Shown piece after piece: positions 20,698 to 30,138 of a DNA stretch of 64,000 bases. The stretch's first letter is position 1; the number at the start of each line of letters is the position of its first letter. The notes under the pieces are model-generated. The model was not told the DNA's origin. It did no database searches and worked only from the letters and a program-made list of their open reading frames with translations. The translations under genes and the position numbers were made by a program. This stretch comes from Jannaschia helgolandensis (lineage in GTDB: Bacteria; Pseudomonadota; Alphaproteobacteria; Rhodobacterales; Rhodobacteraceae), in contig NZ_FNZQ01000003.1 of assembly GCF_900109285.1 (NCBI RefSeq), positions 62,001 through 126,000 of the forward strand, given 5' to 3'.

Positions 20698-20991
20698 CGT
20701 GTCGCTCCGGGACGGGCAGGATACCTGCCGCCCTGGCCTGATCACACTGACCAGACCGCTTCAACTCGACCGCATGGTTTCGCTGTGCGACCGTCTTCCA
20801 CCGATCCCATCCTCCGCCCATCTCTGACATGACCTGCGTGAGGCTGGGGAATCGGCTTGCACCCCCTTTCCCCCGCACATAGAGACATGCTCGATTTCAC
20901 CCCGCCTTCCGGCGGGGCAATTCGCATATGCGCGCGGCCCCAAGGCGGTCCCGCAGCCCACGAGACAAAGCAAGCTACAAAGGATGATCCC

Positions 20992-22317
20992 ATGCAGGTG
21001 ACCGAGACCCTGAACGAAGGCCTCAAGCGCGGCTACACCATCACGGTCCCCGCCTCTGATCTGGAAGCCAAGGTCAGCCAAAAGCTGGTCGAAGCGCAGC
21101 CCGACATTGAAATGAAGGGTTTCCGCAAGGGTAAGGTCCCGATGGCGCTGCTCAAGAAACAGTTCGGCCAGCGGTTGATGGGCGAGTCGATGCAGGAAGC
21201 CATCGACGGCGCCATGGGTGAGCATTTCGAGAAATCGGGCGAACGCCCGGCAATGCAGCCCAAGGTCGAAATGGCTAACGAAGACTGGAAAGACGGCGAC
21301 GACGTCGTTGTCTCGCTGTCCTACGAAGCGTTGCCGGACGTCCCTGAGGTCGACTTCTCGGACGTGAAGATTGAAAAGCTGACGGTCGAGCCGGCCGAGG
21401 CCGATGTGCAGGAAGCTCTCGAAGGGCTGGCCAAGAACGCCCAGACCTTCGAGACCAAAAAGGGCAAGGCTGCCAAGGGCGATCAGGTCGTCTTCGATTT
21501 TCTGGGCAAGGTCGACGGCGAACCGTTCGAAGGCGGCGCCGCCGAGGATTATCCCCTCGTGCTGGGGTCCAACTCCTTCATTCCGGGATTCGAGGACCAG
21601 CTGATCGGTGTGAAGGCCGGCGAGGAGAAGGCCGTCGAGGTGTCTTTCCCCGAAGATTACCAGGCCGAACATCTGGCCGGCAAGGCCGCCGTCTTCGATT
21701 GCACCGTCAAGCAAGTGAAGAAACCCGCCGATGCCAAGATCGACGATGAAATGGCCAAGCAGTTCGGGGCCGAAAGCCTTGAGGCGCTGAAGGGTCAGAT
21801 CAAGGAGCGTCTGGGCGCCGAATACGCCGGGGCCGCCCGCCAGGTCGTCAAGCGCCAGCTTCTCGACCAACTTGACGGTCTGGTCACGTTCGATCTGCCC
21901 CCCAGCCTGGTCGAAGCCGAGGCGAACCAGGTCGCACACCAGTTGTGGCACGAAGAAAACCCCGACGTGCAAGGTCACGATCACCCGGAGATCACCCCGA
22001 CGGAGGAGCATAAGTCGCTCGCCGCTCGTCGCGTTCGTCTGGGCCTTCTGCTGGCCGAACTGGGTCAGAAGGAAAAGGTCGAGGTCACCGACGCCGAAAT
22101 GACGCAGGCGATCATGACCCAGGCGCGTCAGTATCCGGGTCAGGAGCGCGAGTTCTTCGAATTCATCCAGAAGAACCAGCAGGCCCAACAGCAGCTGCGC
22201 GCGCCGCTGTTCGAAGACAAGGTCATCGACCTGATCCTTGACCGCGCCAAGGTCACCGACAAGGCGGTTACCAAGGAAGAATTGCAGGCCGAGGTCGAAA
22301 AGCTGGAAGAACTGTAA
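20992..22317 (+). CDS. tig: trigger factor (ribosome-associated chaperone / PPIase)
   Basis: A 441-residue chaperone that binds the ribosome exit tunnel. Domains in order: the N-terminal ribosome-binding domain with the signature GFRKGKVP near residue 43, a central FKBP-type prolyl isomerase domain ([20 protein letters not shown]), and the long helical C-terminal substrate-binding domain. The start at 20992 gives the normal family N-terminus (MQVTETL); the open frame extends further upstream but is not supported. A strong terminator follows. Confidence 0.96.
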   Translation: MQVTETLNEGLKRGYTITVPASDLEAKVSQKLVEAQPDIEMKGFRKGKVPMALLKKQFGQRLMGESMQEAIDGAMGEHFEKSGERPAMQPKVEMANEDWKDGDDVVVSLSYEALPDVPEVDFSDVKIEKLTVEPAEADVQEALEGLAKNAQTFETKKGKAAKGDQVVFDFLGKVDGEPFEGGAAEDYPLVLGSNSFIPGFEDQLIGVKAGEEKAVEVSFPEDYQAEHLAGKAAVFDCTVKQVKKPADAKIDDEMAKQFGAESLEALKGQIKERLGAEYAGAARQVVKRQLLDQLDGLVTFDLPPSLVEAEANQVAHQLWHEENPDVQGHDHPEITPTEEHKSLAARRVRLGLLLAELGQKEKVEVTDAEMTQAIMTQARQYPGQEREFFEFIQKNQQAQQQLRAPLFEDKVIDLILDRAKVTDKAVTKEELQAEVEKLEEL

Positions 22318-22339
22318 GACTGGACGACATCGGAACAAT

Positions 22340-22367
22340 CAAGGGCGGCTTTCGGGTCGCCCTTTTT
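22340..22367 (+). terminator. rho-independent terminator after tig
   Basis: A stem AAGGGCGGC / GGTCGCCCTT closed by a short TTTCG-type loop is followed by TTTTTTG, about 25 bp after the tig stop. Confidence 0.88.
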
Positions 22368-22586
22368 TGCGACACTTCTGAATAAGCGGATCGCAGTCCA
22401 AGACCCTGGCCTCTGAATCTCGGATCCGCGCCAATGAACCAGTTGAACCTGTGCCTGACCGAAACGTCCCGGTGCTGCGCGTGACGCCGACTGATCTCCC
22501 GCCCTGACAGCCTTACCTTGCCCCCGGACGAACCGGAGCGGTGTTTTCATGGCATGCAGATCATTATCGAGCGGCGACCGCCGCCG

Positions 22587-23786
22587 TCATTCATCGGGCG
22601 TTATGCGCAGGACTTCGCCGTCGTCGCGGTCGGTCAGCACGATAAATGACCCGTCGGGCTGAACGTCGACATCTCGCACCCGGCCCAGATCGCGCAACAG
22701 GCGCTCTTCTTCGACGACCAGACCGTTTTCCAGCGACAGGCGGACCAGCCCGCCCGGATTAAGGGATGCGATCAGGATGTCACCGTTCCAGTCACCGAAT
22801 GCCTCGCCGGAATGGAACGTCATACCGCCCGGCGCGATCACAGGGTCCCAGAAATAAACCGGCTGCTCCATTCCCTCCGCCACAGCCGCTCCGGACCCGA
22901 TGGGGCCACCGGAATATCGTTCTCCATAGGAAATCACCGGCCAGCCATAGTTCAGTCCTGCTTCGGGGCGGTTCAGTTCATCGCCGCCCTTGGGTCCGTG
23001 TTCGACCGTCCAGAGCGTCCCGTCAGCATCCAGCGCCGCGCCCTGAATGTTGCGGTGGCCATAGGACCAGATCGTGTCGATGGCCCCCGCCTGGCCGATG
23101 AAGGGGTTTCCATCGACCGCATCGCCGTCCATCGTCACGCGGACCACCTTGCCATATGTCTTGTCCAGGTCCTGCGCATAGACACGTTCCTTGTCAGACG
23201 ACCGCTCTCCTACTGTGATTGCCAGATTGCCGTCGGGCAGAACAACGACGCGGCTTCCATACTGCTTGGTCGTGGGCGAGGCCGGGCTCTGCACGAAAAT
23301 ATCGGTAACATCGGACACGGCGGACATATCATCCGAGAGTGTCATCTTGGCCGCCGCCGTGACGCTGCCGCCTTCGATCGGCTTGGCATAGGTAATCACG
23401 ATGATATTCGTTTCGTTGAAATCGGGGGCCAGCACCACGTCCAGCAGTCCGCCCTGTCCCTGAGCCAGCACGTCCGGCACGCCGGCGATCGGGTCCGACA
23501 GGATGCCGTTGGGCGAAATGTAGCGCAATCGGCCCACCCGTTCGGTCACAAGCCAGCCTTCGCCATCGGGAAGGGTGGCGATTCCCCAAGGGCGTTCCAG
23601 CCCGCTTGCCAGCGTCTCGACCTTCAGGGCCACTCCGCTGTCGATCAGGGGCGCGCGCGTCTGTTCGGGGAAGGCGGGGGGGAAATCGGTGTTGCGGGGA
23701 CCATAGGAAAAACTTTGCGCCGCAGCCATCAGAGGCAGGATCGTGAAGGTCAGGGCAACGACAGACAGGCTTGGCAATGGGTGCAT
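22587..23786 (-). CDS. secreted PQQ-dependent sugar dehydrogenase (Asd/YliI-like)
   Basis: A 399-residue protein with a signal peptide (VVALTFTILPLMAAAQS), then a six-bladed beta-propeller of the soluble glucose/sorbosone dehydrogenase family. Family marks include PWGIATLPDGEGWLVTER, GQGGLLDVVLAPDF, YGHRNIQGAALD and ELNRPEAGLNYGWPVISYG. It probably oxidises aldose sugars in the periplasm using PQQ. The start at 23786 follows a GGAG site and opens with the signal peptide. No PQQ biosynthesis genes are in the window. Confidence 0.85.
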   Translation of the reverse strand: MHPLPSLSVVALTFTILPLMAAAQSFSYGPRNTDFPPAFPEQTRAPLIDSGVALKVETLASGLERPWGIATLPDGEGWLVTERVGRLRYISPNGILSDPIAGVPDVLAQGQGGLLDVVLAPDFNETNIIVITYAKPIEGGSVTAAAKMTLSDDMSAVSDVTDIFVQSPASPTTKQYGSRVVVLPDGNLAITVGERSSDKERVYAQDLDKTYGKVVRVTMDGDAVDGNPFIGQAGAIDTIWSYGHRNIQGAALDADGTLWTVEHGPKGGDELNRPEAGLNYGWPVISYGERYSGGPIGSGAAVAEGMEQPVYFWDPVIAPGGMTFHSGEAFGDWNGDILIASLNPGGLVRLSLENGLVVEEERLLRDLGRVRDVDVQPDGSFIVLTDRDDGEVLRITPDE

Positions 23787-23881
23787 TGGAGCGTCTCCGG
23801 ATCTCTGAGGTCTTTCTGATGAAGATAGGGCAACGGCATCCCTTGTCATGATGATTTCCAACCAGTCCGGGAGATATCGAC

Positions 23882-23915
23882 AAAAAAGGGCCGCGCCAGA
23901 TCTGGCGCGGCCCTT
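23882..23915 (-). terminator. rho-independent terminator after rplI
   Basis: A perfect inverted repeat with 13-bp arms (GGGCCGCGCCAGA / TCTGGCGCGGCCC) is followed on the minus strand by TTTTTTG. It ends the rpsF-rpsR-rplI operon. Confidence 0.92.
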
Positions 23916-23941
23916 ATCAGCTTGATGTACGGTCTGCCCGA

Positions 23942-24577
23942 TCAGGCAGGCTGTTCTTCGCTATCATCGCTCTTTGGCGCTTCGGCCGAGGCACCTTCAT
24001 CGTCGCTTCCGAAGTCATCGGCAGCCGCACCCAGGTCGTCGAACAACTCCGAAATCTCGAACTCTGCAGCGGCTTCTTCTTCCGCGGCCAGTTCCTGAAT
24101 CGACTTGCCGGCGGCCTGAAGCTCGGCTTCTTCGTTCGAGCGGGCGACATTCAGCTCGATCTCGACCTCGACTTCGGGGTGCAGGCGAACCGTCACACCA
24201 TGGATGCCGAGGTCTTTGATCGGCGCTTGCAGGATGACCTGCCCGCGCGCCACGGTGAACCCGTTTTCGGTCGCCACGTCGGCGGCGTCACGCGTGGTGA
24301 CAGAGCCGTAGAGCGCGCCCGAATCCGACGCGGAGCGGATGATGATGAACTGCTGGCCAGCCAGCTTGTCGCCCATCGCCTCGGCTTCCTTGCGGGTCTC
24401 CAGGTTGGTGGCTTCCAGCTGTGCCTTGCGGCCTTCGAACGCCTTGATGTTGGCATCGGATGCCGAGAGCGCCTTGCCTTGCGGCAGCAGGAAATTGCGG
24501 GCGTGACCGGGCTTGACGTCCACGACCTCGCCCATCTGGCCAAGCTTGGCCACACGTTCCAGAAGGATCACTTTCAT
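23942..24577 (-). CDS. rplI: 50S ribosomal protein L9
   Basis: A 211-residue L9. The N-terminal RNA-binding domain carries the signature ([20 protein letters not shown]), followed by the long connecting helix and C-terminal domain. It is about 60 residues longer than E. coli L9 because of a Glu/Ala/Asp-rich acidic tail (residues ~165-211). Such tails are seen in several alphaproteobacteria. It is the third gene of the rpsF operon. Confidence 0.95.
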   Translation of the reverse strand: MKVILLERVAKLGQMGEVVDVKPGHARNFLLPQGKALSASDANIKAFEGRKAQLEATNLETRKEAEAMGDKLAGQQFIIIRSASDSGALYGSVTTRDAADVATENGFTVARGQVILQAPIKDLGIHGVTVRLHPEVEVEIELNVARSNEEAELQAAGKSIQELAAEEEAAAEFEISELFDDLGAAADDFGSDDEGASAEAPKSDDSEEQPA

Positions 24578-24589
24578 GTCGAAGTCTCC

Positions 24590-24817
24590 TTATTTCACGG
24601 CATAGGGCAGCAGGGCCAGGAACCGGGCGCGCTTGATTGCCTTGGCAAGGCGACGCTGGTTCTTGGCCGACACGGCCGTAATACGGGACGGGACGATCTT
24701 GCCGCGTTCGCTGATGTAACGTTGCAGCAGACGGGTGTCCTTATAGTCGATCTTCGGGGCGTTGGGGCCTTCGAACGGATCGGACTTGCGACGGCGGAAG
24801 AAAGGTTTCGTAGCCAT
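24590..24817 (-). CDS. rpsR: 30S ribosomal protein S18
   Basis: A 75-residue S18, recognised by [19 protein letters not shown] and by [20 protein letters not shown]. It lies between rpsF and rplI with 12-bp gaps on each side, the standard operon order. Confidence 0.96.
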   Translation of the reverse strand: MATKPFFRRRKSDPFEGPNAPKIDYKDTRLLQRYISERGKIVPSRITAVSAKNQRRLAKAIKRARFLALLPYAVK

Positions 24818-24829
24818 GTGTTCCGCTCC

Positions 24830-25192
24830 TTATCGCCGCTCGCGGCGTTCGCCGCGTTCGGGGCGCTCATCACGCTTCTGCATCTGGACCGAGGGGCCTT
24901 CCTCGTGGGCGTCAACCTTGATGGTCAGCACGCGCATGACATCGTCATGCAGGCGCGCAAGACGCTCCATTTCCTGAATCGCATCCGACGGCGCGTCGGT
25001 GCGCAGGAAGGCATAGTGGCCCTTGCGGTTCTTGTTGATCTTGTAGGCCATGGTCTTCACGCCCCAGTACTCGCTTTCGACGACGCTGCCGCCGTTGTCC
25101 GCGAGGACGGTGCTGAAGTGTTCCACAAGGCCCTCGGCCTGCGCGGTGGACAAGTCCTGCCGCGAAATCATCACATGCTCATAGAGCGGCAT
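24830..25192 (-). CDS. rpsF: 30S ribosomal protein S6
   Basis: A 120-residue S6 beginning MPLYEHVMISRQDLS, with GVKTMAYKINKNRKGHYAF as the S18-contacting core and a basic Arg/Glu-rich tail. The start at 25192 is the family start; the frame open to 25393 is non-coding. First gene of rpsF-rpsR-rplI. Confidence 0.95.
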   Translation of the reverse strand: MPLYEHVMISRQDLSTAQAEGLVEHFSTVLADNGGSVVESEYWGVKTMAYKINKNRKGHYAFLRTDAPSDAIQEMERLARLHDDVMRVLTIKVDAHEEGPSVQMQKRDERPERGERRERR

Positions 25193-25511
25193 GTCAGCTC
25201 CTGTTCTTGTAACGCGTGTTTCATAGTCCAGGCCAGACCCGCCCCCCGGACACGAGAGACCACGCGGTTGAAAAGCGTGGCGGGATGGGCAGGGTATAGC
25301 GATGTCGGGGCAGGGCGCAAGGGGGCACGCTGCCAGGATCGGACGGCCAGATACGCGCAGCGTTTGCGCCGTGAAAAGAATGTCTGTCTCCAACGTTATA
25401 ACGCTTCAGCCAGTTGTCAGATACATCTGTTGAGGATCGGCATATACCCTTTGACCTTCCAAGTGCTGGAAGGTGTATCGCGGCAGAAAGTCCCCAGTGG
25501 GCGGAGATTTC
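25193..25511. other. intergenic region with rpsF promoter, no supported gene
   Basis: 319 bp between divergent rpsF and the saccharopine dehydrogenase-like gene. It should hold both promoters and the rpsF leader, where S6:S18-type autoregulatory RNA structures occur in other bacteria. I could not identify a specific structure by eye. Confidence 0.4.
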
Positions 25512-26534
25512 ATGCAGAAGACTAAGCCAATCCTTGTGGTGGGCGGGTATGGCGCCGTTGGACGATATATTGTCCAGCATCTTCACACCCTCCTGCCGCA
25601 CTCCGGGATCGTCATCGCCGGTCGTTCGCGCGACAAGGCGGAGGCTGCGGCGCGCAAATTCGACAGCAGGGTATCGGCGGCGCAGGTCGATCTGACGTCT
25701 CAAGACTCGATCGCAACTGTCTTCCCGACCGTATCGCTTGTCATTCTGAACACCGAAACCGGTTCCGAGAATGCCGCGCGCGCCTGCATCGATCATGGCA
25801 TATCCATGATATCGGTCGCGGCGAGCGTTCCTGTCATGCAGGCTATTGGAAATCTGGACGATATGGCGAAGGCCGCGAACGTCGCGCTTGTCACCGAGGT
25901 CGGCCTTGCGCCGGGCCTGTTGAACATACTGGCGCGGGAGGTAGTCACCCGTCTCCCGGATACGCGACATCTGGACCTGGTCGTTCAACTCGGGCTGATC
26001 GGAGAACACGGCCCGGAAGCGATGAACTGGACGATTGCGCGGGCAAACGAGGTCGAACGCGCGGTCATCCTCGATCCGCCCTTTCCGGATGTCGGTCGTC
26101 GCGTCATTCCGGTGGACTTCGTCGATCGGGATAAAATGCGGAAAGACCTTGGAGTCGAGACCGTCGCTTCGTTCCTGGTGATATTGCCCAGATGGACGAC
26201 AACATGGGTGCAGCGACTGGCACCCTATGTCGTCAACCGAACGGGATTGCTCGCCAGACTGGAACCGGCCCTGAAAGCCCTCACCAAATTGACCGGAATG
26301 CGTGAAAACGAAATGGTGCTCGTTGTGCGTGCGCGCTCAGGCAGCAGGCGCGAAACACTTCGGATTACCGGCGAAAACCAGTCCCGTGTCACCGGGATCG
26401 CCGCGGCAAGAACAGCAGAACGCCTCATGACGATGCCTCCCGACGGCAGAACCGGCACCATCGGCATGGCAGACATCGTCAGCCTGGAAGACATCATGAA
26501 AGACCTCGAACGAATTGGATGCTCCCTGGCTTGA
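25512..26534 (+). CDS. saccharopine dehydrogenase-like NAD(P)-binding protein
   Basis: A 340-residue oxidoreductase-like protein. The N-terminal Rossmann fold has VVGGYGAVGRYIV, then VIAGRSRDKAEAAA at the second strand, as in saccharopine dehydrogenase/reductase-family proteins. GLAPGLLNILARE fits the middle catalytic-domain region of the family. The start at 25512 has a GGAG site. No neighbouring lysine genes exist, so the true substrate is unknown; it could be an integral sterol- or ketide-type reductase relative. Confidence 0.72.
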   Translation: MQKTKPILVVGGYGAVGRYIVQHLHTLLPHSGIVIAGRSRDKAEAAARKFDSRVSAAQVDLTSQDSIATVFPTVSLVILNTETGSENAARACIDHGISMISVAASVPVMQAIGNLDDMAKAANVALVTEVGLAPGLLNILAREVVTRLPDTRHLDLVVQLGLIGEHGPEAMNWTIARANEVERAVILDPPFPDVGRRVIPVDFVDRDKMRKDLGVETVASFLVILPRWTTTWVQRLAPYVVNRTGLLARLEPALKALTKLTGMRENEMVLVVRARSGSRRETLRITGENQSRVTGIAAARTAERLMTMPPDGRTGTIGMADIVSLEDIMKDLERIGCSLA

Positions 26535-26685
26535 CGCGAAACTTCGGCTCACACGCACAAACGGATCTTGGTCCGCGGTCGGACATGCGCACCTGCACAC
26601 AACCTGTTGATCTCTTTATCTTTGCTTTTCCTCTCACAAGGCGGTGGTATCACCAACGAACCTGATGCCCATTTCGGAGATCGCA

Positions 26686-27258
26686 ATGATCCGCGCGCCC
26701 CTTATCACCGCCCTTCTGGCGGCCTCCCCGGCTTTCGCCGAGCCCGAGACATACGTTCTCGATCCAAGCCAGAGCCAGACGCTGTTCAGCTATAGCAATT
26801 TTGGCTATTCGACGACCTGGGGCATGTTTTCGGGCTGGGAAGGCACCCTCGACTTCGACGCCGAAGACCCCGCCAATTCATCGGTCGAGGTGTCGATTCC
26901 CGCGTCGGCCCTGTTCACCGGCTGGAAACAGCGGGACGAAAACCTGTCCTCTCCCGACTTTTTCGACATGGCGACCAACGATACCGTCAGTTTCGTGTCG
27001 ACGGCCATCGACGTGACCGGCGATGACACCGCCAAGATCACAGGCGATCTGACATTGGGCGGTGTGACCAGATCCATCGTACTGGATGCCAGGCTGAATC
27101 AGCAGGCGGATCACCCGCAGGAAGGCAAGCCATGGGTCGGCTTCACCGCGACGACCAACCTGCTGCGGTCGGAGTTCGACGCTGGCGCCTTCGCACCGTT
27201 CATCTCGGACGAAGTCGATGTGCAGATCTCGATCGAGGCGGGCAAGCGAGACGACTGA
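26686..27258 (+). CDS. YceI-family periplasmic lipid-binding protein
   Basis: A 190-residue protein with a signal peptide (LITALLAASPAFA-EPE) and a YceI beta-barrel, which in relatives binds isoprenoid or fatty-acyl chains. Family marks are YVLDPSQSQTLFSYSNFG, LFTGWKQRDENLSSPDFFD and GDLTLGGVTRSIVLD. The start at 26686 follows a GGAG site. It is convergent with the acyl-CoA dehydrogenase gene. Confidence 0.87.
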   Translation: MIRAPLITALLAASPAFAEPETYVLDPSQSQTLFSYSNFGYSTTWGMFSGWEGTLDFDAEDPANSSVEVSIPASALFTGWKQRDENLSSPDFFDMATNDTVSFVSTAIDVTGDDTAKITGDLTLGGVTRSIVLDARLNQQADHPQEGKPWVGFTATTNLLRSEFDAGAFAPFISDEVDVQISIEAGKRDD

Positions 27259-27300
27259 TGCAAAGGACCGATGCTGCCGACGAGGCATCGCGGGCGGTCA

Positions 27301-28515
27301 TCAGAAAAACGCCTGCAACCCGGTTTGCGCCCGGCCCAGGATCAGGGCGTGAACATCATGCGTGCCTTCGTAGGTGTTCACCGTCTCCAGGTTCATCATG
27401 TGGCGGATGACGTGATATTCCTCGGAAATCCCGTTGCCGCCGTGCATGTCCCGCGCCATTCGTGCGATTTCCAGCGCCTTGCCGCAGTTGTTGCGTTTGA
27501 TCAGGCTGATCATCTCGGGGGCCGCTCGCCCTTCGTCCATCAGGCGCCCCACACGCAGGCAGCCCTGCAATCCGAATGAAATCTCGGTCTGCATGTCGGC
27601 CAGTTTCTTCTGGAACAACTGCGTCTGCGCCAGCGGTTTGCCGAACTGCTTGCGGTCCAACCCGTAACTGCGCGCCGCATGCCAGCACGCCTCCGCCGCG
27701 CCCATCACGCCCCAGCCAATGCCATAGCGCGCCCGGTTCAGACACCCGAATGGCCCCTTCAGGCCCTGCACGTTCGGCAGCAACGCATCTTCGCCGACCT
27801 CGACACCGTCCATCACGATCTCGCCGGTGGTCGAGGCGCGCAAGGACTGCTTGCCGACGATTTTCGGCGCGGACAGGCCGGGCATTCCCTTGTCCAGAAC
27901 GAAGCCACGGATCTTGCCCTCATGCGCGTCGGACTTGGCCCAGACAACGAAGACATCGGCAAATGGCGCGTTCGAAATCCACATTTTCGATCCCGAAATC
28001 CGGTATCCGCCGTCGGTCTTCACCGCCCGCGTCTTCATGCCCGCCGGGTCCGACCCGGCATCCGGTTCGGTCAGGCCGAAACAGCCGATCAACGTGCCCG
28101 CCGACAATCCGGGCAGGTACTTCTTACGCTGATCTTCCGACCCGTAGGCATGAATCGGGTACATCACGAGCGAGGATTGCACCGACATCATGCTGCGATA
28201 TCCCGAATCCACCCGCTCGATCTCGCGCGCGACCAGGCCATAGGTGACATAACTCGACCCCAGCCCGCCGTATTCCTCGGGGATGGTGATACCCAAAAGG
28301 CCTGCGTCACCCATCTTCCTGAAAAGTCCGGGGTTTTCGGTCTCCTCGGCGTAGGCGTCCCGCACGATCGGGGCCAGTTCCGCCGCGGCAAAGGCGCGCG
28401 CCGCATCGCGCAGCATCCGCTCCTCTTCGCTCAGCTGATCTTCCAGCCGGAACGCATCGGCCCAGTCGAACTGTGCCAGATCGGGGCCGAACCCCTCGGC
28501 AGACAAGTCTTTCAT
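27301..28515 (-). CDS. gcdH: acyl-CoA dehydrogenase, probably glutaryl-CoA dehydrogenase
   Basis: A 404-residue flavoprotein that would oxidise and decarboxylate glutaryl-CoA to crotonyl-CoA in lysine/tryptophan breakdown. Marks of the GcdH subgroup are [37 protein letters not shown] and the C-terminal [20 protein letters not shown] with the catalytic Glu. The start at 28515 follows AGGAGG. It is divergent from the MoxR ATPase gene with a 92-bp spacer. Confidence 0.9.
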   Translation of the reverse strand: MKDLSAEGFGPDLAQFDWADAFRLEDQLSEEERMLRDAARAFAAAELAPIVRDAYAEETENPGLFRKMGDAGLLGITIPEEYGGLGSSYVTYGLVAREIERVDSGYRSMMSVQSSLVMYPIHAYGSEDQRKKYLPGLSAGTLIGCFGLTEPDAGSDPAGMKTRAVKTDGGYRISGSKMWISNAPFADVFVVWAKSDAHEGKIRGFVLDKGMPGLSAPKIVGKQSLRASTTGEIVMDGVEVGEDALLPNVQGLKGPFGCLNRARYGIGWGVMGAAEACWHAARSYGLDRKQFGKPLAQTQLFQKKLADMQTEISFGLQGCLRVGRLMDEGRAAPEMISLIKRNNCGKALEIARMARDMHGGNGISEEYHVIRHMMNLETVNTYEGTHDVHALILGRAQTGLQAFF

Positions 28516-28607
28516 CGCATCCTCCTGACCGTTTCGTCCTGAATACGCGTCGCGCGCCCCGGCAGCAACGCGGCCTGACCGCGCGCCTTGACCAGGGGGG
28601 GCTGAAA

Positions 28608-29513
28608 ATGCCCCATGCGCGGATGAAATCACCAATGACCTCAATCGACGACGTGCAACTCCGCCTGGCCGGGCAGGACTATGTTTGCGGACGTGCGCTG
28701 GCGACCGTGATCTATCTGGCGCTGACCCTGAACCGCCCGCTTTTTCTGGAAGGCGAGGCCGGGACCGGCAAGACCGAGGTGGCCAAGGCCATCGCCGCGA
28801 CACTGGGCCGCCGTCTGATCCGCCTGCAATGCTACGAAGGCCTCGACGCCTCCAGCGCCGTCTACGAATGGAATTTCGCCGCGCAGATGGTCGCCATCCG
28901 CCGGGCCGAAGCGACGGGCGAGCCGCCGCCCGACCTGTTCTCGGACGACTTCCTGATCGCGCGCCCGTTGCTGGAGGCGATGAAACCCCAACCCGGCGGC
29001 CCCCCCGTCCTGCTGATCGACGAGGTCGACCGCACCGACGCCCCGTTCGAGGCCTTCCTGCTGGAAGCCCTGTCCGATTTCCAGGTCACGATCCCCGAAA
29101 CCGGCACCGTCAGGGCGCCAGAGCCGCCCATCGTCATCCTGACGTCCAATCGCACCCGCGAGGTCCATGACGCCCTGAAACGACGCTGCCTGTATCACTG
29201 GGTCGATTACCCGACGCATGACCGAGAGATGGAAATCCTCGCCGCCCGCGCGCCCGAGGCCAGCGCGGCCCTGTCCCGCGAAGTCGTGGCTTTCGTCCAG
29301 AAACTCCGCACCGAGGACCTGTTCAAAAAGCCCGGCGTGGCCGAAACCATCGACTGGGCCAAGTGCCTGCTGGCGCTGGACATGATCAACCTTTCGCCCG
29401 AGGTCATTGCCGACACGCTGGGCGCGCTGCTGAAATATCAGGACGATATCCAGAAGCTGCACGGGTCCGAGGCCAGGCGGATTCTGGACGAAGTGCGGGC
29501 GGAGGTCGGGTGA
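28608..29513 (+). CDS. MoxR-family AAA ATPase (CoxD-like)
   Basis: A ~301-residue AAA+ ATPase with Walker A (GEAGTGKT, 49-56) and Walker B (VLLIDEVDR), and an arginine-containing sensor region ([20 protein letters not shown]). It is the partner type of the VWA protein encoded 0.6 kb downstream. In CO dehydrogenase clusters the CoxD/CoxE pair helps build the Mo-Cu active site. The start is set at 28608 because a GGGGGGG tract lies just upstream; ATGs at 28623 and 28635 are possible. Molybdenum hydroxylase genes from 34 kb on support a maturation role. Confidence 0.85.
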   Translation: MPHARMKSPMTSIDDVQLRLAGQDYVCGRALATVIYLALTLNRPLFLEGEAGTGKTEVAKAIAATLGRRLIRLQCYEGLDASSAVYEWNFAAQMVAIRRAEATGEPPPDLFSDDFLIARPLLEAMKPQPGGPPVLLIDEVDRTDAPFEAFLLEALSDFQVTIPETGTVRAPEPPIVILTSNRTREVHDALKRRCLYHWVDYPTHDREMEILAARAPEASAALSREVVAFVQKLRTEDLFKKPGVAETIDWAKCLLALDMINLSPEVIADTLGALLKYQDDIQKLHGSEARRILDEVRAEVG

Positions 29514-29514
29514 T

Positions 29515-30042
29515 TTACCGGCGCGATTCCCGCGCACGCGCCCCCAGTTCCGTCAGGGTATAGGCCGGGGCGACCACGCCGAAACCGCCCCGCACGAACC
29601 ACGGATCGGACGGCAGACATCCCGGTCCGCAGATCAATTGCACCCGTGCCCCGGCCCCGTCCACGAACCACAGCCGCCCGCCGGGCGTGGCGATGTAACC
29701 ATCAACCCCCTGCCGACGATCGGCGCGAACGTCGCCAGGAGAGGGAATCTCCGAATCGGCATTGGGCGAAAACGCGCCGTGGGTATGATATGATGCCAGC
29801 ACATCGACCATCGACCGGCCCCGACGCGGGGAACAGCCGTTCTGGCCTCCGCGCCGTGCACGGGTGGCAAGAACGCGTCCGGCCCGGTCCACCCCGATGG
29901 TGCCGCAGTATTCGCGGTCGTCGCGAAAGCTCTGGGCTTGCAGGCTCGACAAGACCTGTCGGGCAGCCTGCGTTATCTGGGCATCCTGCGCAGCGGCGGG
30001 GGTGGCGAGTGTAAAGGCGAAGGCGGCAAGCAGAAAACGCAT
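29515..30042 (-). CDS. secreted DUF4329/JAB-like protein
   Basis: A 175-residue protein with a signal peptide (LAAFAFTLATPAAAQ). It contains the motif SYHTHGAFSPNADSEIPSPGD, an H-x-H...S-x-x-D arrangement like the metal-binding site of JAB/MPN (JAMM) isopeptidases, as in DUF4329 proteins. It is transcribed opposite to, and wedged between, the MoxR ATPase and VWA genes. The start at 30042 has a GGAG site and begins the signal peptide. Its relation to the flanking maturation genes is unclear; it may be an insertion. Confidence 0.72.
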   Translation of the reverse strand: MRFLLAAFAFTLATPAAAQDAQITQAARQVLSSLQAQSFRDDREYCGTIGVDRAGRVLATRARRGGQNGCSPRRGRSMVDVLASYHTHGAFSPNADSEIPSPGDVRADRRQGVDGYIATPGGRLWFVDGAGARVQLICGPGCLPSDPWFVRGGFGVVAPAYTLTELGARARESRR

Positions 30043-30138
30043 CGGTGTCTCCGGTGAATACCTCCCGAATGATGTGGCGCGCGGCGGCAGAGTAAAGCTC
30101 CTCTGTCCCGGTTTCCGGTCACATGCTAGGGAAGGGCC

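Noticed and set aside
24179-25525. 448-codon plus-strand frame across rplI, rpsR and rpsF
   Set aside because: Three ribosomal protein genes on the other strand are certain; this frame is an antisense artefact.
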